Below are positions 13,956 through 23,037 of a stretch of DNA of 38,708 nt, in pieces. Position numbers and translations under genes: made by a program. Source of the stretch: Chloroflexota bacterium (GTDB taxonomy: Bacteria; Chloroflexota; Anaerolineae; Promineifilales; Promineifilaceae). The notes beneath the pieces are model-generated. The model saw only the letters and a program-made list of their open reading frames with translations. It did not search any database and had not been told where the DNA came from. The stretch covers positions 1-38,708 of the forward strand of contig JAAEOP010000030.1 of assembly GCA_024223125.1 (NCBI GenBank), read 5' to 3'. The stretch's first letter is position 1. Each line of letters opens with the position of its first letter.

Positions 13956-14741
13956 ATGCCCAGAGAAAGAACTTTTCGCAGTGAAGCAATTGTCTTAAAA
14001 CGGATCGATTTTGGCGAAGCTGACCGCTTGCTGACATTATACAGCCGAGAGCAGGGCAAGATCAAAGCAATTGCCAAAGGGGCACGTAAGCCGCAAAGTC
14101 GCAAAACAGGGCATGTAGAACTTTTCATGCGCAGCAAATTTCTTTTTGCCAAAGGGAAAAATTTAGACATTATTACCCAGGCAGAGATGGTGGAGCCGTA
14201 TGCAGCCCTGCGGACGGATTTGGTGCGGATGACGTATGCCTCTTATGCGGTGGAACTGTTGGATCGTTTTACGGTGGAGGAGGATAAACATGTGGATATT
14301 TACCAGCTTTTGGCAGAGGCGTTGGGCTGGTTTGCCGGGGATGAGGATGTGTTGTTAACGTCTCGATTTTATGAACTGCGTCTGTTGTCTCTGACTGGGT
14401 TTCGGCCGCAACTGTTTACTTGTGTCTCTTGTGGCGAAGCGATTACGGAACAGGACCAATATTTTAGCGCTGAATTGGGTGGGTTGTTGTGCCCTAACTG
14501 TTTTAATGCTGACCGGCGGGCGGCCGACATTTCGGCCGTGGCGGTGAAGGTGCTGCGTTATTTGCAAACACGGCCGTATGACACCATCAAATCTCTCCAG
14601 TTACGCCGCCCTGTTCACACCGAACTGGAACGGCTCATGCACTTTTACCTGACCTATATTTTGGAGCGCAATCTAAAGTCAGTGGACTTCCTACACCGTT
14701 TGCGCCGCGAAGCAGACTTGTTTGCTCCGCCAGAAAGTTGA
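13956..14741 (+). CDS. recO: DNA repair protein RecO
   Basis: RecO of 261 residues: an N-terminal OB-fold (EAIVLKRIDFGEADRLLTLYSREQGKIKAIAKGARKP), an all-helical middle, and a zinc site C156, C159, C179 and C182 (CVSCG then CPNC). It anneals SSB-coated single strands and works with RecR, encoded 4.4 kb upstream. The start is the first in-frame ATG and lies right after a -10-like TAAACT. After the stop there is a T-run at about 14761-14769 without a convincing stem. Confidence 0.95.
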   Translation: MPRERTFRSEAIVLKRIDFGEADRLLTLYSREQGKIKAIAKGARKPQSRKTGHVELFMRSKFLFAKGKNLDIITQAEMVEPYAALRTDLVRMTYASYAVELLDRFTVEEDKHVDIYQLLAEALGWFAGDEDVLLTSRFYELRLLSLTGFRPQLFTCVSCGEAITEQDQYFSAELGGLLCPNCFNADRRAADISAVAVKVLRYLQTRPYDTIKSLQLRRPVHTELERLMHFYLTYILERNLKSVDFLHRLRREADLFAPPES

Positions 14742-14842
14742 CGGAATTGAAGAAAAGGCTTTTTTTTTGGAAAGTCAGAAAACAGAAGGCAGTATTTTAC
14801 AGTTTTATTGCTATTGAAACGGTCAGAAACAGAGAATAATTT

Positions 14843-15220
14843 GTGAACGATCAACTAGACGAAAACCACAAACCATCGGCGCTTGTTATTGAGGATGATC
14901 CTCAATTGGTGACGATTTTTGCCACAGCGATGGAGATTGCCGGGTATGCAGTGCAAACGGCCGCAGACGGCCGCATCGCCCTGGAAAAATTGCAAACGTT
15001 GGCGCCTGATGTCATCTTACTGGATATACATTTGCCTTATGTGTCTGGGGATGAGCTGCTGCGTCATATTCGGGCCGATGAACGCTTGCAAGAAAGTGTT
15101 GTGATATTGTCTACGGCCGATTCCCGCATAGCGGCCCAATTGCGTGAAGAAACCAATTTGATCTTGTTAAAACCAATCCGGTTTAATGAATTGGTTGAAT
15201 TGGCGCAAAGTTTGATCTGA
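14843..15220 (+). CDS. Single-domain response regulator
   Basis: A CheY-like receiver domain only (125 residues): acidic pocket EDD at 17-19, phospho-acceptor Asp in VILLDIHLP (about residue 60), Thr/Ser position in VILSTAD, and the conserved Lys in LLKPIRF. There is no output domain, so it acts by protein contact or as a phosphate relay. The start is GTG 14843, with only a weak purine stretch (ACAGAGAA) before it. It may pair with the orphan PAS kinase at 10743, but that is inference. Confidence 0.9.
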   Translation: MNDQLDENHKPSALVIEDDPQLVTIFATAMEIAGYAVQTAADGRIALEKLQTLAPDVILLDIHLPYVSGDELLRHIRADERLQESVVILSTADSRIAAQLREETNLILLKPIRFNELVELAQSLI

Positions 15221-15290
15221 CGGTCGTTTTCCCCAAATTCTCCCATTAACATTTCACCAATCTGAATATGCTCCCACTCATGCCCCATGC

Positions 15291-15296
15291 TATAAT
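15291..15296 (+). promoter_or_regulatory. -10 box upstream of glyQS
   Basis: A perfect TATAAT lies 31 nt before the ATG, without a convincing -35. The short leader contains AGAGGA as ribosome-binding site and no room for a T-box. Confidence 0.4.
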
Positions 15297-15327
15297 TCGC
15301 GGCTGTTATTTTTTATAGAGGACATTT

Positions 15328-18324
15328 ATGAGTGAAAAGCTAAGTTTTCAAGATATTATTTTACGATTACTGGATTATTGGAAAGATCAGGGTTGCCTGG
15401 TGCAGCAGCCTTACAATGTACAGGTGGGCGCGGGGACGATGAATCCGGCGACCGCTTTGCGGGTGTTGGGACCAGAGCCGTGGAATGTGGTTTACGTGGA
15501 ACCGAGTATTCGCCCGGATGACGGCCGTTTTGGCGACAACCCCAATCGGATGCAAATGTTTCACCAACTACAAGTCATCCTCAAACCCGATCCCGGCAAC
15601 CCCCAAGAGCTATACCTGAAAAGCCTGGAAGCCATCGGCATTGATCCCCGCTACCATGATATTCGTTTTGTAGAGGATAATTGGGAAAGCCCCGCCTTAG
15701 GCGCCTGGGGGCTGGGTTGGGAAGTGTGGCTGGATGGTCAGGAGATTACCCAGTTTACCTATTTTCAACAAGCGGGCGGGATGCAGATGGATCCCATTTC
15801 TGTAGAAATCACATATGGATTAGATCGGATTGCCCTGGCGCTGCAAGGCGTCAGAAGCGTATGGGAGATGGAATATGGAGCCAATCTTTCCTATGAAAAT
15901 GTCTTGCTGCAAAGTGAAATTGAACATTGTAAATATTACTTCAATGTGGCCGGCGTAGAAAACATCAAGTCAATTTATGACACCTATGAAGCTGAGGCCA
16001 ATCGCTGCCTGGAAGCGGGGTTGGTCATTCCGGCGCACGACTTCAATCTGAAATGCTCCCACCTTTTTAATATTTTAGATACGCGGGGCGCGATTGGGGT
16101 GACGGAACGGGCGCAATATTTCCGGCGTATGCGTAATTTGGCCCGCAAAATCTCCGAGCTTTACGTGGAGCAGCGGCAGCGGTTGGAGTTTCCCTTTTTG
16201 GATGGGGATTGGTTGGCGAAACGAGCGGTTATGTCCCGGCCAGTTGAACCTCAAGAATTCCACTCCCCGCAAACATTTCTGTTGGAAATTGGCAGTGAAG
16301 AATTGCCGGTAGGTGACTTGAACACGGCCGTGCGCCAACTGCAATTGTTAGCCCCGGATATGTTAGACAACCTGCGTCTGAGTTATGACCGGGTAGAGAT
16401 ACAGGGAACGCCCCGTCGTCTGGTCTTAATTGTGTCTGGGTTGGCGTCGCGTCAAAGCGATCTGGAAACGGTGGTAAAAGGGCCGCCCGCAGACCGGGCT
16501 TTTGATGCGGAAGGGAAACCAACAAAAGCAGCTTATGGTTTTGCCAAAGGGAAAGGGGTGAATCTGGCCGATTTACGCATTGTGGAGGAAGGGAATAAAC
16601 GGTATGTCACGGCCGTGCAGCGAGAAGAAGGCCGCCCGGTTATCCCCGTATTAGCAGAAGCTTTGCCAGACCTGATTGCCAGTATTAAATTTGAAAAGAG
16701 TATGCGCTGGAACAATAGCAATGTGATGTACAGCCGCCCCCTACGTTGGTTTGTGGCTTTGTACGGGCCAGCGATTGTACCTTTTAGCTATGCTGGTGTA
16801 GAAAGCGGTCGGGTGAGTCGGGGTTTACGGCCGTATGACTCCCCAGAAATCATGATAGACAATGCCTTCAACTATGGCGGGCTGCTGAAAAAACAGGGGA
16901 TTGTTCTCCGCACCGATAGACGTAAAGATCAAATCAACTTGGTTGCCAGCAAGCTGGCGGCCGAAAAAGGGGGACACATCCTCAATGATCCTGATTTACT
17001 GGCAGAGGTCGCCAATCTGGTAGAACGGCCGACGCCGCTGCGAGGAACCTTTGCCAAACGCTTCTTGAAACTGCCGGCCGAGGTGTTAGTTGCCGTCATG
17101 AAAAAGCATCAGCGTTACTTCCCCGTTTACGATGTGGATGAGCGCCTTATGCCCTACTTTCTGGGGGTGCGTAATGGGGATGAGAAGCATCTGGATGTGG
17201 TGATCGAGGGAAATGAGCATGTACTTGCCGCCCGGTTTGCCGATGCGGAATTTTTCTACGGTCAAGATATTGAATATACGCTGACCGACTTTTTACCTAA
17301 GCTGGATACCCTTGCTTTTCAGGCGAAATTGGGTTCAATGCTGGACAAAGCACACCGATTGGAAAAACTAACCCCGGTTGTGGCCGAGATGCTGGCTTTG
17401 GATGAAGCGGACACGCCTGTATTGAGCGAAGCTGAAGTGGCCGCAGCCCAACGTGCCGCCGCCCTTTCCAAAGCAGATTTAGCCAGCAGTATGGTTGTAG
17501 AAATGACCTCTTTGCAAGGGATTATGGGCGGCCATTATGCCCGGCACAGCGGCGAGGCGGAAGAAGTGGCGGCGGCCATTGCCGAGCAATATGAAGCCGT
17601 TAGCCAAACATGTCCGGGGTTAGCGCTGGCGCTGGCCGACCGGCTGGATAGTTTGGCCGGATTGTTTGCGGCCGGTTTGGCTCCTAAAGGCTCTAATGAT
17701 CCCTTCGCCCTACGCCGGGCTGCGCTACAAATCATTGAAAATGTAACGGCGAACGGTGTGTCGTTTGATATGCGGGCGGGTTTGGAAGCGGCCGCCCAAT
17801 TGTTGCCCCTCCCTTGTGATGAATCTGTGGTGGCGGCGGTGTTGAGGTTTATAGACGGCCGTTTAGACGGTGTCCTACGGGAACAAGGTCATGCCGCTTC
17901 GGTGGTGAAGGCAGTGTTGGCCGAGCAGGGACATAATCCATATCAGGCGCAGCAAACGGCCGTATCCTTGAGCGAGGCAATTACGGCCGCAGAGTGGCCT
18001 ACATTGTTAGATGCGTATGCTCGCTGTGTACGCATTACGCGCAGTTACGAAACCCCTTTTACGTTACGACCTGATGATTTTTCTCTGGAAGCAGAAAAGG
18101 GTTTGCTGGCAGTTGCTCTCAAAGCACAAGATGCGAATGATGGCACGATACCCACCTTTGTAACCTCGCTGCGACAAATGGAAGCAGCGATTACAGTTTT
18201 CTTTGATTCTGTTTTGGTGATGGATGAGGATGCGGCCGTGCGTGAAAATCGCCTGGCCCTGTTACAGCAAATCGCCGCCCTCACCAATGGCATTGCCGAC
18301 CTTTCTCACCTTGAAGGATTTTAG
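15328..18324 (+). CDS. glyQS: Glycyl-tRNA synthetase, fused alpha and beta subunits
   Basis: A single 998-residue chain joins the two subunits that most bacteria encode separately. Residues 1 to about 290 are the alpha (catalytic class II) part: [55 protein letters not shown]. After a linker the beta part begins near 316 ([11 protein letters not shown]), with the [15 protein letters not shown] and [10 protein letters not shown] motifs and a C-terminal helical anticodon-binding (DALR-like) region. The reading frame across the junction is continuous with no internal stop. Such fusions are known from Chlamydia and some other lineages. It charges tRNA-Gly. Confidence 0.96.
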   Translation: MSEKLSFQDIILRLLDYWKDQGCLVQQPYNVQVGAGTMNPATALRVLGPEPWNVVYVEPSIRPDDGRFGDNPNRMQMFHQLQVILKPDPGNPQELYLKSLEAIGIDPRYHDIRFVEDNWESPALGAWGLGWEVWLDGQEITQFTYFQQAGGMQMDPISVEITYGLDRIALALQGVRSVWEMEYGANLSYENVLLQSEIEHCKYYFNVAGVENIKSIYDTYEAEANRCLEAGLVIPAHDFNLKCSHLFNILDTRGAIGVTERAQYFRRMRNLARKISELYVEQRQRLEFPFLDGDWLAKRAVMSRPVEPQEFHSPQTFLLEIGSEELPVGDLNTAVRQLQLLAPDMLDNLRLSYDRVEIQGTPRRLVLIVSGLASRQSDLETVVKGPPADRAFDAEGKPTKAAYGFAKGKGVNLADLRIVEEGNKRYVTAVQREEGRPVIPVLAEALPDLIASIKFEKSMRWNNSNVMYSRPLRWFVALYGPAIVPFSYAGVESGRVSRGLRPYDSPEIMIDNAFNYGGLLKKQGIVLRTDRRKDQINLVASKLAAEKGGHILNDPDLLAEVANLVERPTPLRGTFAKRFLKLPAEVLVAVMKKHQRYFPVYDVDERLMPYFLGVRNGDEKHLDVVIEGNEHVLAARFADAEFFYGQDIEYTLTDFLPKLDTLAFQAKLGSMLDKAHRLEKLTPVVAEMLALDEADTPVLSEAEVAAAQRAAALSKADLASSMVVEMTSLQGIMGGHYARHSGEAEEVAAAIAEQYEAVSQTCPGLALALADRLDSLAGLFAAGLAPKGSNDPFALRRAALQIIENVTANGVSFDMRAGLEAAAQLLPLPCDESVVAAVLRFIDGRLDGVLREQGHAASVVKAVLAEQGHNPYQAQQTAVSLSEAITAAEWPTLLDAYARCVRITRSYETPFTLRPDDFSLEAEKGLLAVALKAQDANDGTIPTFVTSLRQMEAAITVFFDSVLVMDEDAAVRENRLALLQQIAALTNGIADLSHLEGF

Positions 18325-18436
18325 GGTTCAAGTTTGTAGCTATTATTTGCTTTAGCGGATTCGGGTTAACATCTGAAGCTGCCATTACAAGCCAGTCCGA
18401 AATAAACATACGGCCGTCAAATTTGACATCTCGCCT

Positions 18437-18455
18437 CCGATTTTTAAAGAATCGG
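18437..18455. repeat. Small hairpin after glyQS
   Basis: CCGATT and AATCGG pair around a 7-nt loop in the 216-nt gap between glyQS and the signalling operon. There is no T-run after it, so its role is unclear. Confidence 0.35.
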
Positions 18456-18486
18456 GGATTGGAAGTTCTCTAGCCTTAATTCCTGA

Positions 18487-18515
18487 TTGATGTTTTAATG
18501 GCGTATGTATATAAT
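18487..18515 (+). promoter_or_regulatory. Promoter of the signalling operon
   Basis: TTGATG (18487-18492) and TATAAT (18510-18515) have a 17-nt spacer. The predicted start near 18522 lies downstream of the ATG at 18505, which argues that translation begins at ATG 18541. Confidence 0.65.
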
Positions 18516-18540
18516 CAATTTACCGTGCAAGGGGAAATTG

Positions 18541-20862
18541 ATGCAAACGCGACCCTATAAGCTCCTGGATTATTACGAACCAACTGATGAAGCCATTTTT
18601 TTTGGCCGGGAGCAAGAAGCCCAACTATTAAGCGAATTGATTGACTCTCATCGTCAGGTGCTGCTTTTTGGCGCTTCTGGAAATGGGAAAACATCTTTGT
18701 TACTGGCTGGGGTCACACCGCTGCTACAATACCCTCGGGATCAATATGAAGTTGTTTATGTACGCCTTTTTGAGCAGCCAGAAGCCGCTGTTCGGCAAGC
18801 TGTTCAGCGACGGTTAGGCAATCCACCGGCGCCAACATCTGAAAATCTGGCGCCGGCGAATGAAGAAGCTGTTGACAAAATAGGTATCTTCTCAAAAATG
18901 GAGGGGCGATTTAATGATACCGAATTAAACAGCCTCATTTTTGAATTAGGTTTTGCTGATGGTATCATTTCGGGAGATAACCTCCCGGACAAGATAAGGC
19001 AACTTGTCGAATATGTTTACCGTCGTGGCCGATTGGAGGAATTGCACCAGCTTCTTATTCAGGAACGGCCCCATATTTTTCAACGGAAAGTAACGATTAC
19101 GGCCACGGCCGTAATCCACAAAACGTCATCCGCTAATCTAGCCGAATTTTTAGAAGAGGCCGCCCAACAAATCGGCCGTCCAATCATCCTGATTCTAGAT
19201 CAATTCGAAGAATTGTTTAACCGCATCAATCCCGATTTACGAAGCACCTTCATTTCTGACCTGGGCGTTTTAACCCGCACTCTGGATATACCTGTCAAAT
19301 TGGTCATCTCCTTACGTGAAGAGATGTTAGCTTCTATGAGCGAAATAGAGGCGCATATACCATCCATCTTTCATACTAAACGCCGCTTACTGCCCCTTTC
19401 ACGCCAACAAGCTTATGATGCTGTCATCAAACCTTTGGCTAACAGCATTCGGTATGAGCAAACGGCCGTAGAACAATTATTAGACGACCTGACTGTTTCA
19501 AACACTGACTCACTGTACCAATCAGGGCAAATCATGCCGACCCATTTACAGCTAGTTTGCAATGCTCTTTATGAAAGAGTCAGAATCAGCGGCCACTCTC
19601 AAATCACGTTGGTAGATTACAAGCAGTCTGGAGAAGTTCAAGGAATATTGGGTCACTATCTTGATGAGGAACTGCATAAATTCCATAAAGATGACCGCCA
19701 GGCAGCCCGCTTGATTCTGGAAGAATTAGTCAGTTCCACTGGAAATAGACAGGTGGCTACATTGGCTGAATTGGCCCATAGATTAAATTTACCAGAAGAT
19801 GCGCTTAACAACGTTTTGCAAAGGTTGATCCAATCCCATCTCATTCGGCTGCTAGATGAGGGTCAGACCGTTGGTTATGAGCTTGTTCATGATTTTCTAG
19901 CTCAAAAAATAAATATGATGCCTGAAGTTCAGGTCCGAAAAGCAGTCGAAGAAATGGTAAAACAAGAATTGCAAAACTGGGGGAATTTCGACTCTTATAT
20001 TAGCCCAGATCGATTGCAAATTATCACCTCTTTTCAGGATCAGTTATTATTAACTCCTGAAGCGGAATCGCTTATTCAGAAGAGCCAGGAAAAACAAACA
20101 GAAGCGGAAGAATTTCAAATTCAATTGATTCAAACAGATAAGTTAAATTTTCTTAGTCAACTGGCAGCCGGGATTGATAAAGAAATTTCTTCACCCATCA
20201 CCAACATTGACAGTAACAGCCGTTATTTGCGCCAGGGTATGGTTGAAATTCAGGCGGCATTACCAGATGATCCAGGCATACAAGAATTATTGGTAGACAT
20301 GGATGATATTTCCGATGAACTTGAGCAAGCCGCCAAGAAAATGAAGGGGTTGATTCACGCCTTGAGCAACTTTGCACTATCGGATCAGCAGATCAAGAAA
20401 CCGGTTGACTTACATACAACGTTAGATGCAGCCCTTTTGCTTCTGGAATATCATACATTAAAGCATGAAATTCGGATTCAACGTCAATACACCAGACATT
20501 TACTTCAGGTAATGGGCATTCCCGGTCAATTGGTTCATTTGTTCATGAACGTCTGGATGAATAATCTAGAAGCGATTACAGCGAAGTCTCCTGAAGATTT
20601 TAACGGGATCATTAAAATCAAATCTAAACGAGACTCAACCTGGTGTATTGTTGAATTCAATTTCTTTGGCCAGGCTAAAAATGGATCGGGACAGCCTAAT
20701 CGAGGATTTGATCTTCAAATTGCTGCGCAAATAGCCCGGAACCATGCAGGTACCATCGAGTTTAAGGATAACCCAGGTAATGGAACCACCTTCGTTTTGC
20801 GGCTGCCTTTAATTGATCAGGATGAGGTTGGTGATTATCAGGAGATAAGCCATGAAAAGTGA
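18541..20862 (+). CDS. nSTAND NTPase with effector-associated domain and degenerate histidine kinase module
   Basis: 773 residues, no membrane segment. The N-terminal PYKLLDYYEPTDEAIFFGRE and Walker A GASGNGKTS (44-52) are typical of nSTAND1-type NTPases; Walker B is LILDQFEELF (217-226). Between them (about 105-185) lies an insert resembling an effector-associated domain (FNDTELNSLIFELG, then NLPDKIRQLVEYVYRRGRLEEL). A winged-helix-like segment (about 400-455) and a coiled coil lead to a DHp/HATPase-like region clearly related to the next gene, but the phospho-accepting His is replaced by Asp (D546 in LAAGIDKEISSP) and the ATP-lid DxGxG motif is lost, while an N-box-like FMNVWMNNLEAI remains. 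It is probably a pseudokinase. ATG 18541 has AAGGGGAA before it. It overlaps the next gene by 11 nt. Confidence 0.85.
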   Translation: MQTRPYKLLDYYEPTDEAIFFGREQEAQLLSELIDSHRQVLLFGASGNGKTSLLLAGVTPLLQYPRDQYEVVYVRLFEQPEAAVRQAVQRRLGNPPAPTSENLAPANEEAVDKIGIFSKMEGRFNDTELNSLIFELGFADGIISGDNLPDKIRQLVEYVYRRGRLEELHQLLIQERPHIFQRKVTITATAVIHKTSSANLAEFLEEAAQQIGRPIILILDQFEELFNRINPDLRSTFISDLGVLTRTLDIPVKLVISLREEMLASMSEIEAHIPSIFHTKRRLLPLSRQQAYDAVIKPLANSIRYEQTAVEQLLDDLTVSNTDSLYQSGQIMPTHLQLVCNALYERVRISGHSQITLVDYKQSGEVQGILGHYLDEELHKFHKDDRQAARLILEELVSSTGNRQVATLAELAHRLNLPEDALNNVLQRLIQSHLIRLLDEGQTVGYELVHDFLAQKINMMPEVQVRKAVEEMVKQELQNWGNFDSYISPDRLQIITSFQDQLLLTPEAESLIQKSQEKQTEAEEFQIQLIQTDKLNFLSQLAAGIDKEISSPITNIDSNSRYLRQGMVEIQAALPDDPGIQELLVDMDDISDELEQAAKKMKGLIHALSNFALSDQQIKKPVDLHTTLDAALLLLEYHTLKHEIRIQRQYTRHLLQVMGIPGQLVHLFMNVWMNNLEAITAKSPEDFNGIIKIKSKRDSTWCIVEFNFFGQAKNGSGQPNRGFDLQIAAQIARNHAGTIEFKDNPGNGTTFVLRLPLIDQDEVGDYQEISHEK

Positions 20863-22924
20863 ATCCCCCCCTCTTCTAGCTATTACAGAAAAAGATGAAA
20901 AAGGTCGTTTGCGGCCGATATTTAAGTCACACCTTACTATTGGACGAGATAAAACCAATGATATTTCTATCGTAGACAATCTTGCCTCGCGGGAACATGC
21001 TGAAATCAGGCAGCAAAATAATGATTACGTTGTCCAGGATTTGAATAGCACTAATGGCACCAGGGTCAACGGCCGACAATTAGACAGTCCATACACATTG
21101 CAAGATGGAGACCGCATCCAAATTGGAGAAATCGAAATCCGCTATTACCAGGCCAGTCATGATTCGAATAAGTTCCGTAACTTCCTTCCCCTTCTGCCTA
21201 TTTTTCATCAGGCCAGGGAAGAAACCCTCACTAAAGTCATTACCGAAGGAAAATTCCGTTATTTTCCGTCAGGTAGCGTCTTAAACTTAAAGCAGGATCA
21301 TTTCCTCTTCATTATTTTGTTTGGCACCGTTGAAGTGACCTATACTGCCAAAGGGACAAAAAAGATGATTCCGCACCATTTTAATGCGAGTCAATTTTTT
21401 GAAACAACCAGGCTGGGTCAGGATTCAAGTGTGCGGAAAATAAATATCCTGGAACCAACTTGTTTACTGGTTTTGCCTCGAAAAACAGTGAATGAATTAA
21501 TCGTTCCTTTCTTCCGTGATCTTTCGTTTTTCGCTGATTTGAAAGATGAAGAATTAAACGCAGTTAGCAGCCGGATGAATTTGGAATGTTTTCCAGTTGA
21601 TACCACCCTATTCCGGCAAGGTAAACCGGCCAATGCCCTCTATATCATCATTTATGGCGCTGTCTCGATGATTAAGCTAGAAAGTGAAGCAGAAGAATCT
21701 GGCGCTGAAATCAGGTCTTACGGTCGTGGCGAACTGTTTGGTGAATTGGGGCTGTTGGTTGACCAACCCAGGGCCGCTACTGGAAAAATTAATAAACCCA
21801 CGGGGCTTCTCGTTTTATTAAAGAGCCAGTTTAAAGAGTTAAATGATCAGTATCCCAATATTGTGGTCAATTTTTATCGCTACATTGCCAACCTGTTAGA
21901 AGAACAGTCCATTGCTTTCTGGCGAGCGGCCAGAGATATTGAGAAGATGAAGGATTTGATCCAATCCACCAAGATGGCGGCTTTGGGTCAACTGGTAGCC
22001 GGCGTGGCCCATGAGATTAATACGCCAGTCGGTTCCATTAAAAGCAACAGTGGCCAGCTTAAAGCTATTTTGATGGAGATTTGTGAGAATTATGAGTCGC
22101 TGTCAGAACGAATTGAAGGATTTTACAACAGTGAGAATTTGCAGAAAACGGCCGTGCAATTTGGCCTGACGTTGGATGAGAAAACGACGAACATACTTAC
22201 AACATTAGCTCAAGCGCAAATTGATTATCTGGACGCATTTAACGAAGAAGCAGAGATGGATATTCTGCTTGAAGATGCCACGGATATTTCTGATGAATTA
22301 AGCGAAGCATCAAAACGAATTACGACCATGGTTAAGAGTTTGGCAAACTTTGCTCGTTTAGGTGAAGCGGATCGTAAGAAGGTGGATATTCATGAAGGGC
22401 TTGATTCCACGTTAGCCCTCTTGCACCACGAATTGAAATATAAAGTTGTCGTAGAGAAACAATACGGCCGTTTGCCGGAAATTACCTGTTATCCTAATCA
22501 ACTCAATCAGGTGTTCATGAATATTTTTATGAATGCCATTCAAGCCATGGAATTAGACAAGCCGGAGAATGAAAAAGGGTACATTTGGGTGAAAACTTAT
22601 CGTCAGGGAGATATGGCCGTGATCGCCATCACCGATTCGGGCAAAGGGATTGTATCTGAGAAGATTGACAACATCTTCGACCCCTATTACACGACAAAAG
22701 AAGCGGGTGCGGCCGCAGGCGGCTTGGGCTTGGGGTTGGGACTCTCTATTTCGCAAAAAATAATTGAAGAGAAGCATAAGGGAAGCATCGAAGTAAAAAG
22801 CAAACTTGGTGAAGGTACTACCTTTTTAATAAGACTTCCCATAGATATAACGGACACAATTACTCAAACCTTATATCGTAGCGATCTAAATTTTTCAGAT
22901 CTTCAAGATTCAATGCCATCATAA
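20852..22924 (+). CDS. FHA-cNMP-cNMP sensor histidine kinase
   Basis: 690 residues, cytoplasmic. The FHA domain (about 15-100) has GRDKTNDI, SREH (46-49) and STNGT (66-70), the residues that contact phosphothreonine. The first cyclic-nucleotide-binding fold (about 125-215) has a degenerate pocket; the second (about 225-345) has an intact-looking phosphate-binding cassette RGELFGELGLLVDQPRAAT with Arg307. The kinase core has H387 in AGVAHEINTP, N box FMNIFMNAIQAM, G1 TDSGKGI and the G2 GLGLGLGLSI. The Shine-Dalgarno CAGGAGA is inside the upstream gene. Its core is paralogous to the pseudokinase before it, and the following genes encode receivers fused to cyclases. Confidence 0.9.
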   Translation: MKSESPPLLAITEKDEKGRLRPIFKSHLTIGRDKTNDISIVDNLASREHAEIRQQNNDYVVQDLNSTNGTRVNGRQLDSPYTLQDGDRIQIGEIEIRYYQASHDSNKFRNFLPLLPIFHQAREETLTKVITEGKFRYFPSGSVLNLKQDHFLFIILFGTVEVTYTAKGTKKMIPHHFNASQFFETTRLGQDSSVRKINILEPTCLLVLPRKTVNELIVPFFRDLSFFADLKDEELNAVSSRMNLECFPVDTTLFRQGKPANALYIIIYGAVSMIKLESEAEESGAEIRSYGRGELFGELGLLVDQPRAATGKINKPTGLLVLLKSQFKELNDQYPNIVVNFYRYIANLLEEQSIAFWRAARDIEKMKDLIQSTKMAALGQLVAGVAHEINTPVGSIKSNSGQLKAILMEICENYESLSERIEGFYNSENLQKTAVQFGLTLDEKTTNILTTLAQAQIDYLDAFNEEAEMDILLEDATDISDELSEASKRITTMVKSLANFARLGEADRKKVDIHEGLDSTLALLHHELKYKVVVEKQYGRLPEITCYPNQLNQVFMNIFMNAIQAMELDKPENEKGYIWVKTYRQGDMAVIAITDSGKGIVSEKIDNIFDPYYTTKEAGAAAGGLGLGLGLSISQKIIEEKHKGSIEVKSKLGEGTTFLIRLPIDITDTITQTLYRSDLNFSDLQDSMPS

Positions 22925-22927
22925 TGG

Positions 22928-23020
22928 AATAGGTTTTTTAGCAAGTTTAGCTAGGTTCTGTATAAATTCGTAGTGTGGGCTTCAGCCCGTTTTCGTTAAA
23001 GCGATCAGTACAAACCTATT
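22928..23020 (+). promoter_or_regulatory. Long-range inverted repeat enclosing a small hairpin
   Basis: AATAGGTTT (22928-22936) is complementary to AAACCTATT (23012-23020). Between them lies GGGCTTCAGCCC, a tight hairpin followed by GTTTT. The right arm ends 2 nt before the AGGAG of the first cyclase gene, so folding could affect its translation. Confidence 0.4.
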
Positions 23021-23037
23021 TTCAGGAGAGGGAAATC

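Noticed and set aside
14742..14842. Terminator or heptamer array after recO
   Set aside because: There is a run of nine T and some CAGAA-like repetition, but no stable stem and no consistent 7-bp phase.
15221..15327. T-box leader for glyQS
   Set aside because: Only about 25 nt lie between the predicted transcription start and the ATG, and no T-box sequence or stem I is visible.
18505..18540. Upstream start for the nSTAND gene
   Set aside because: The ATG at 18505 lies before the -10 box and the predicted transcription start; ATG 18541 has a good Shine-Dalgarno and begins the conserved sequence.
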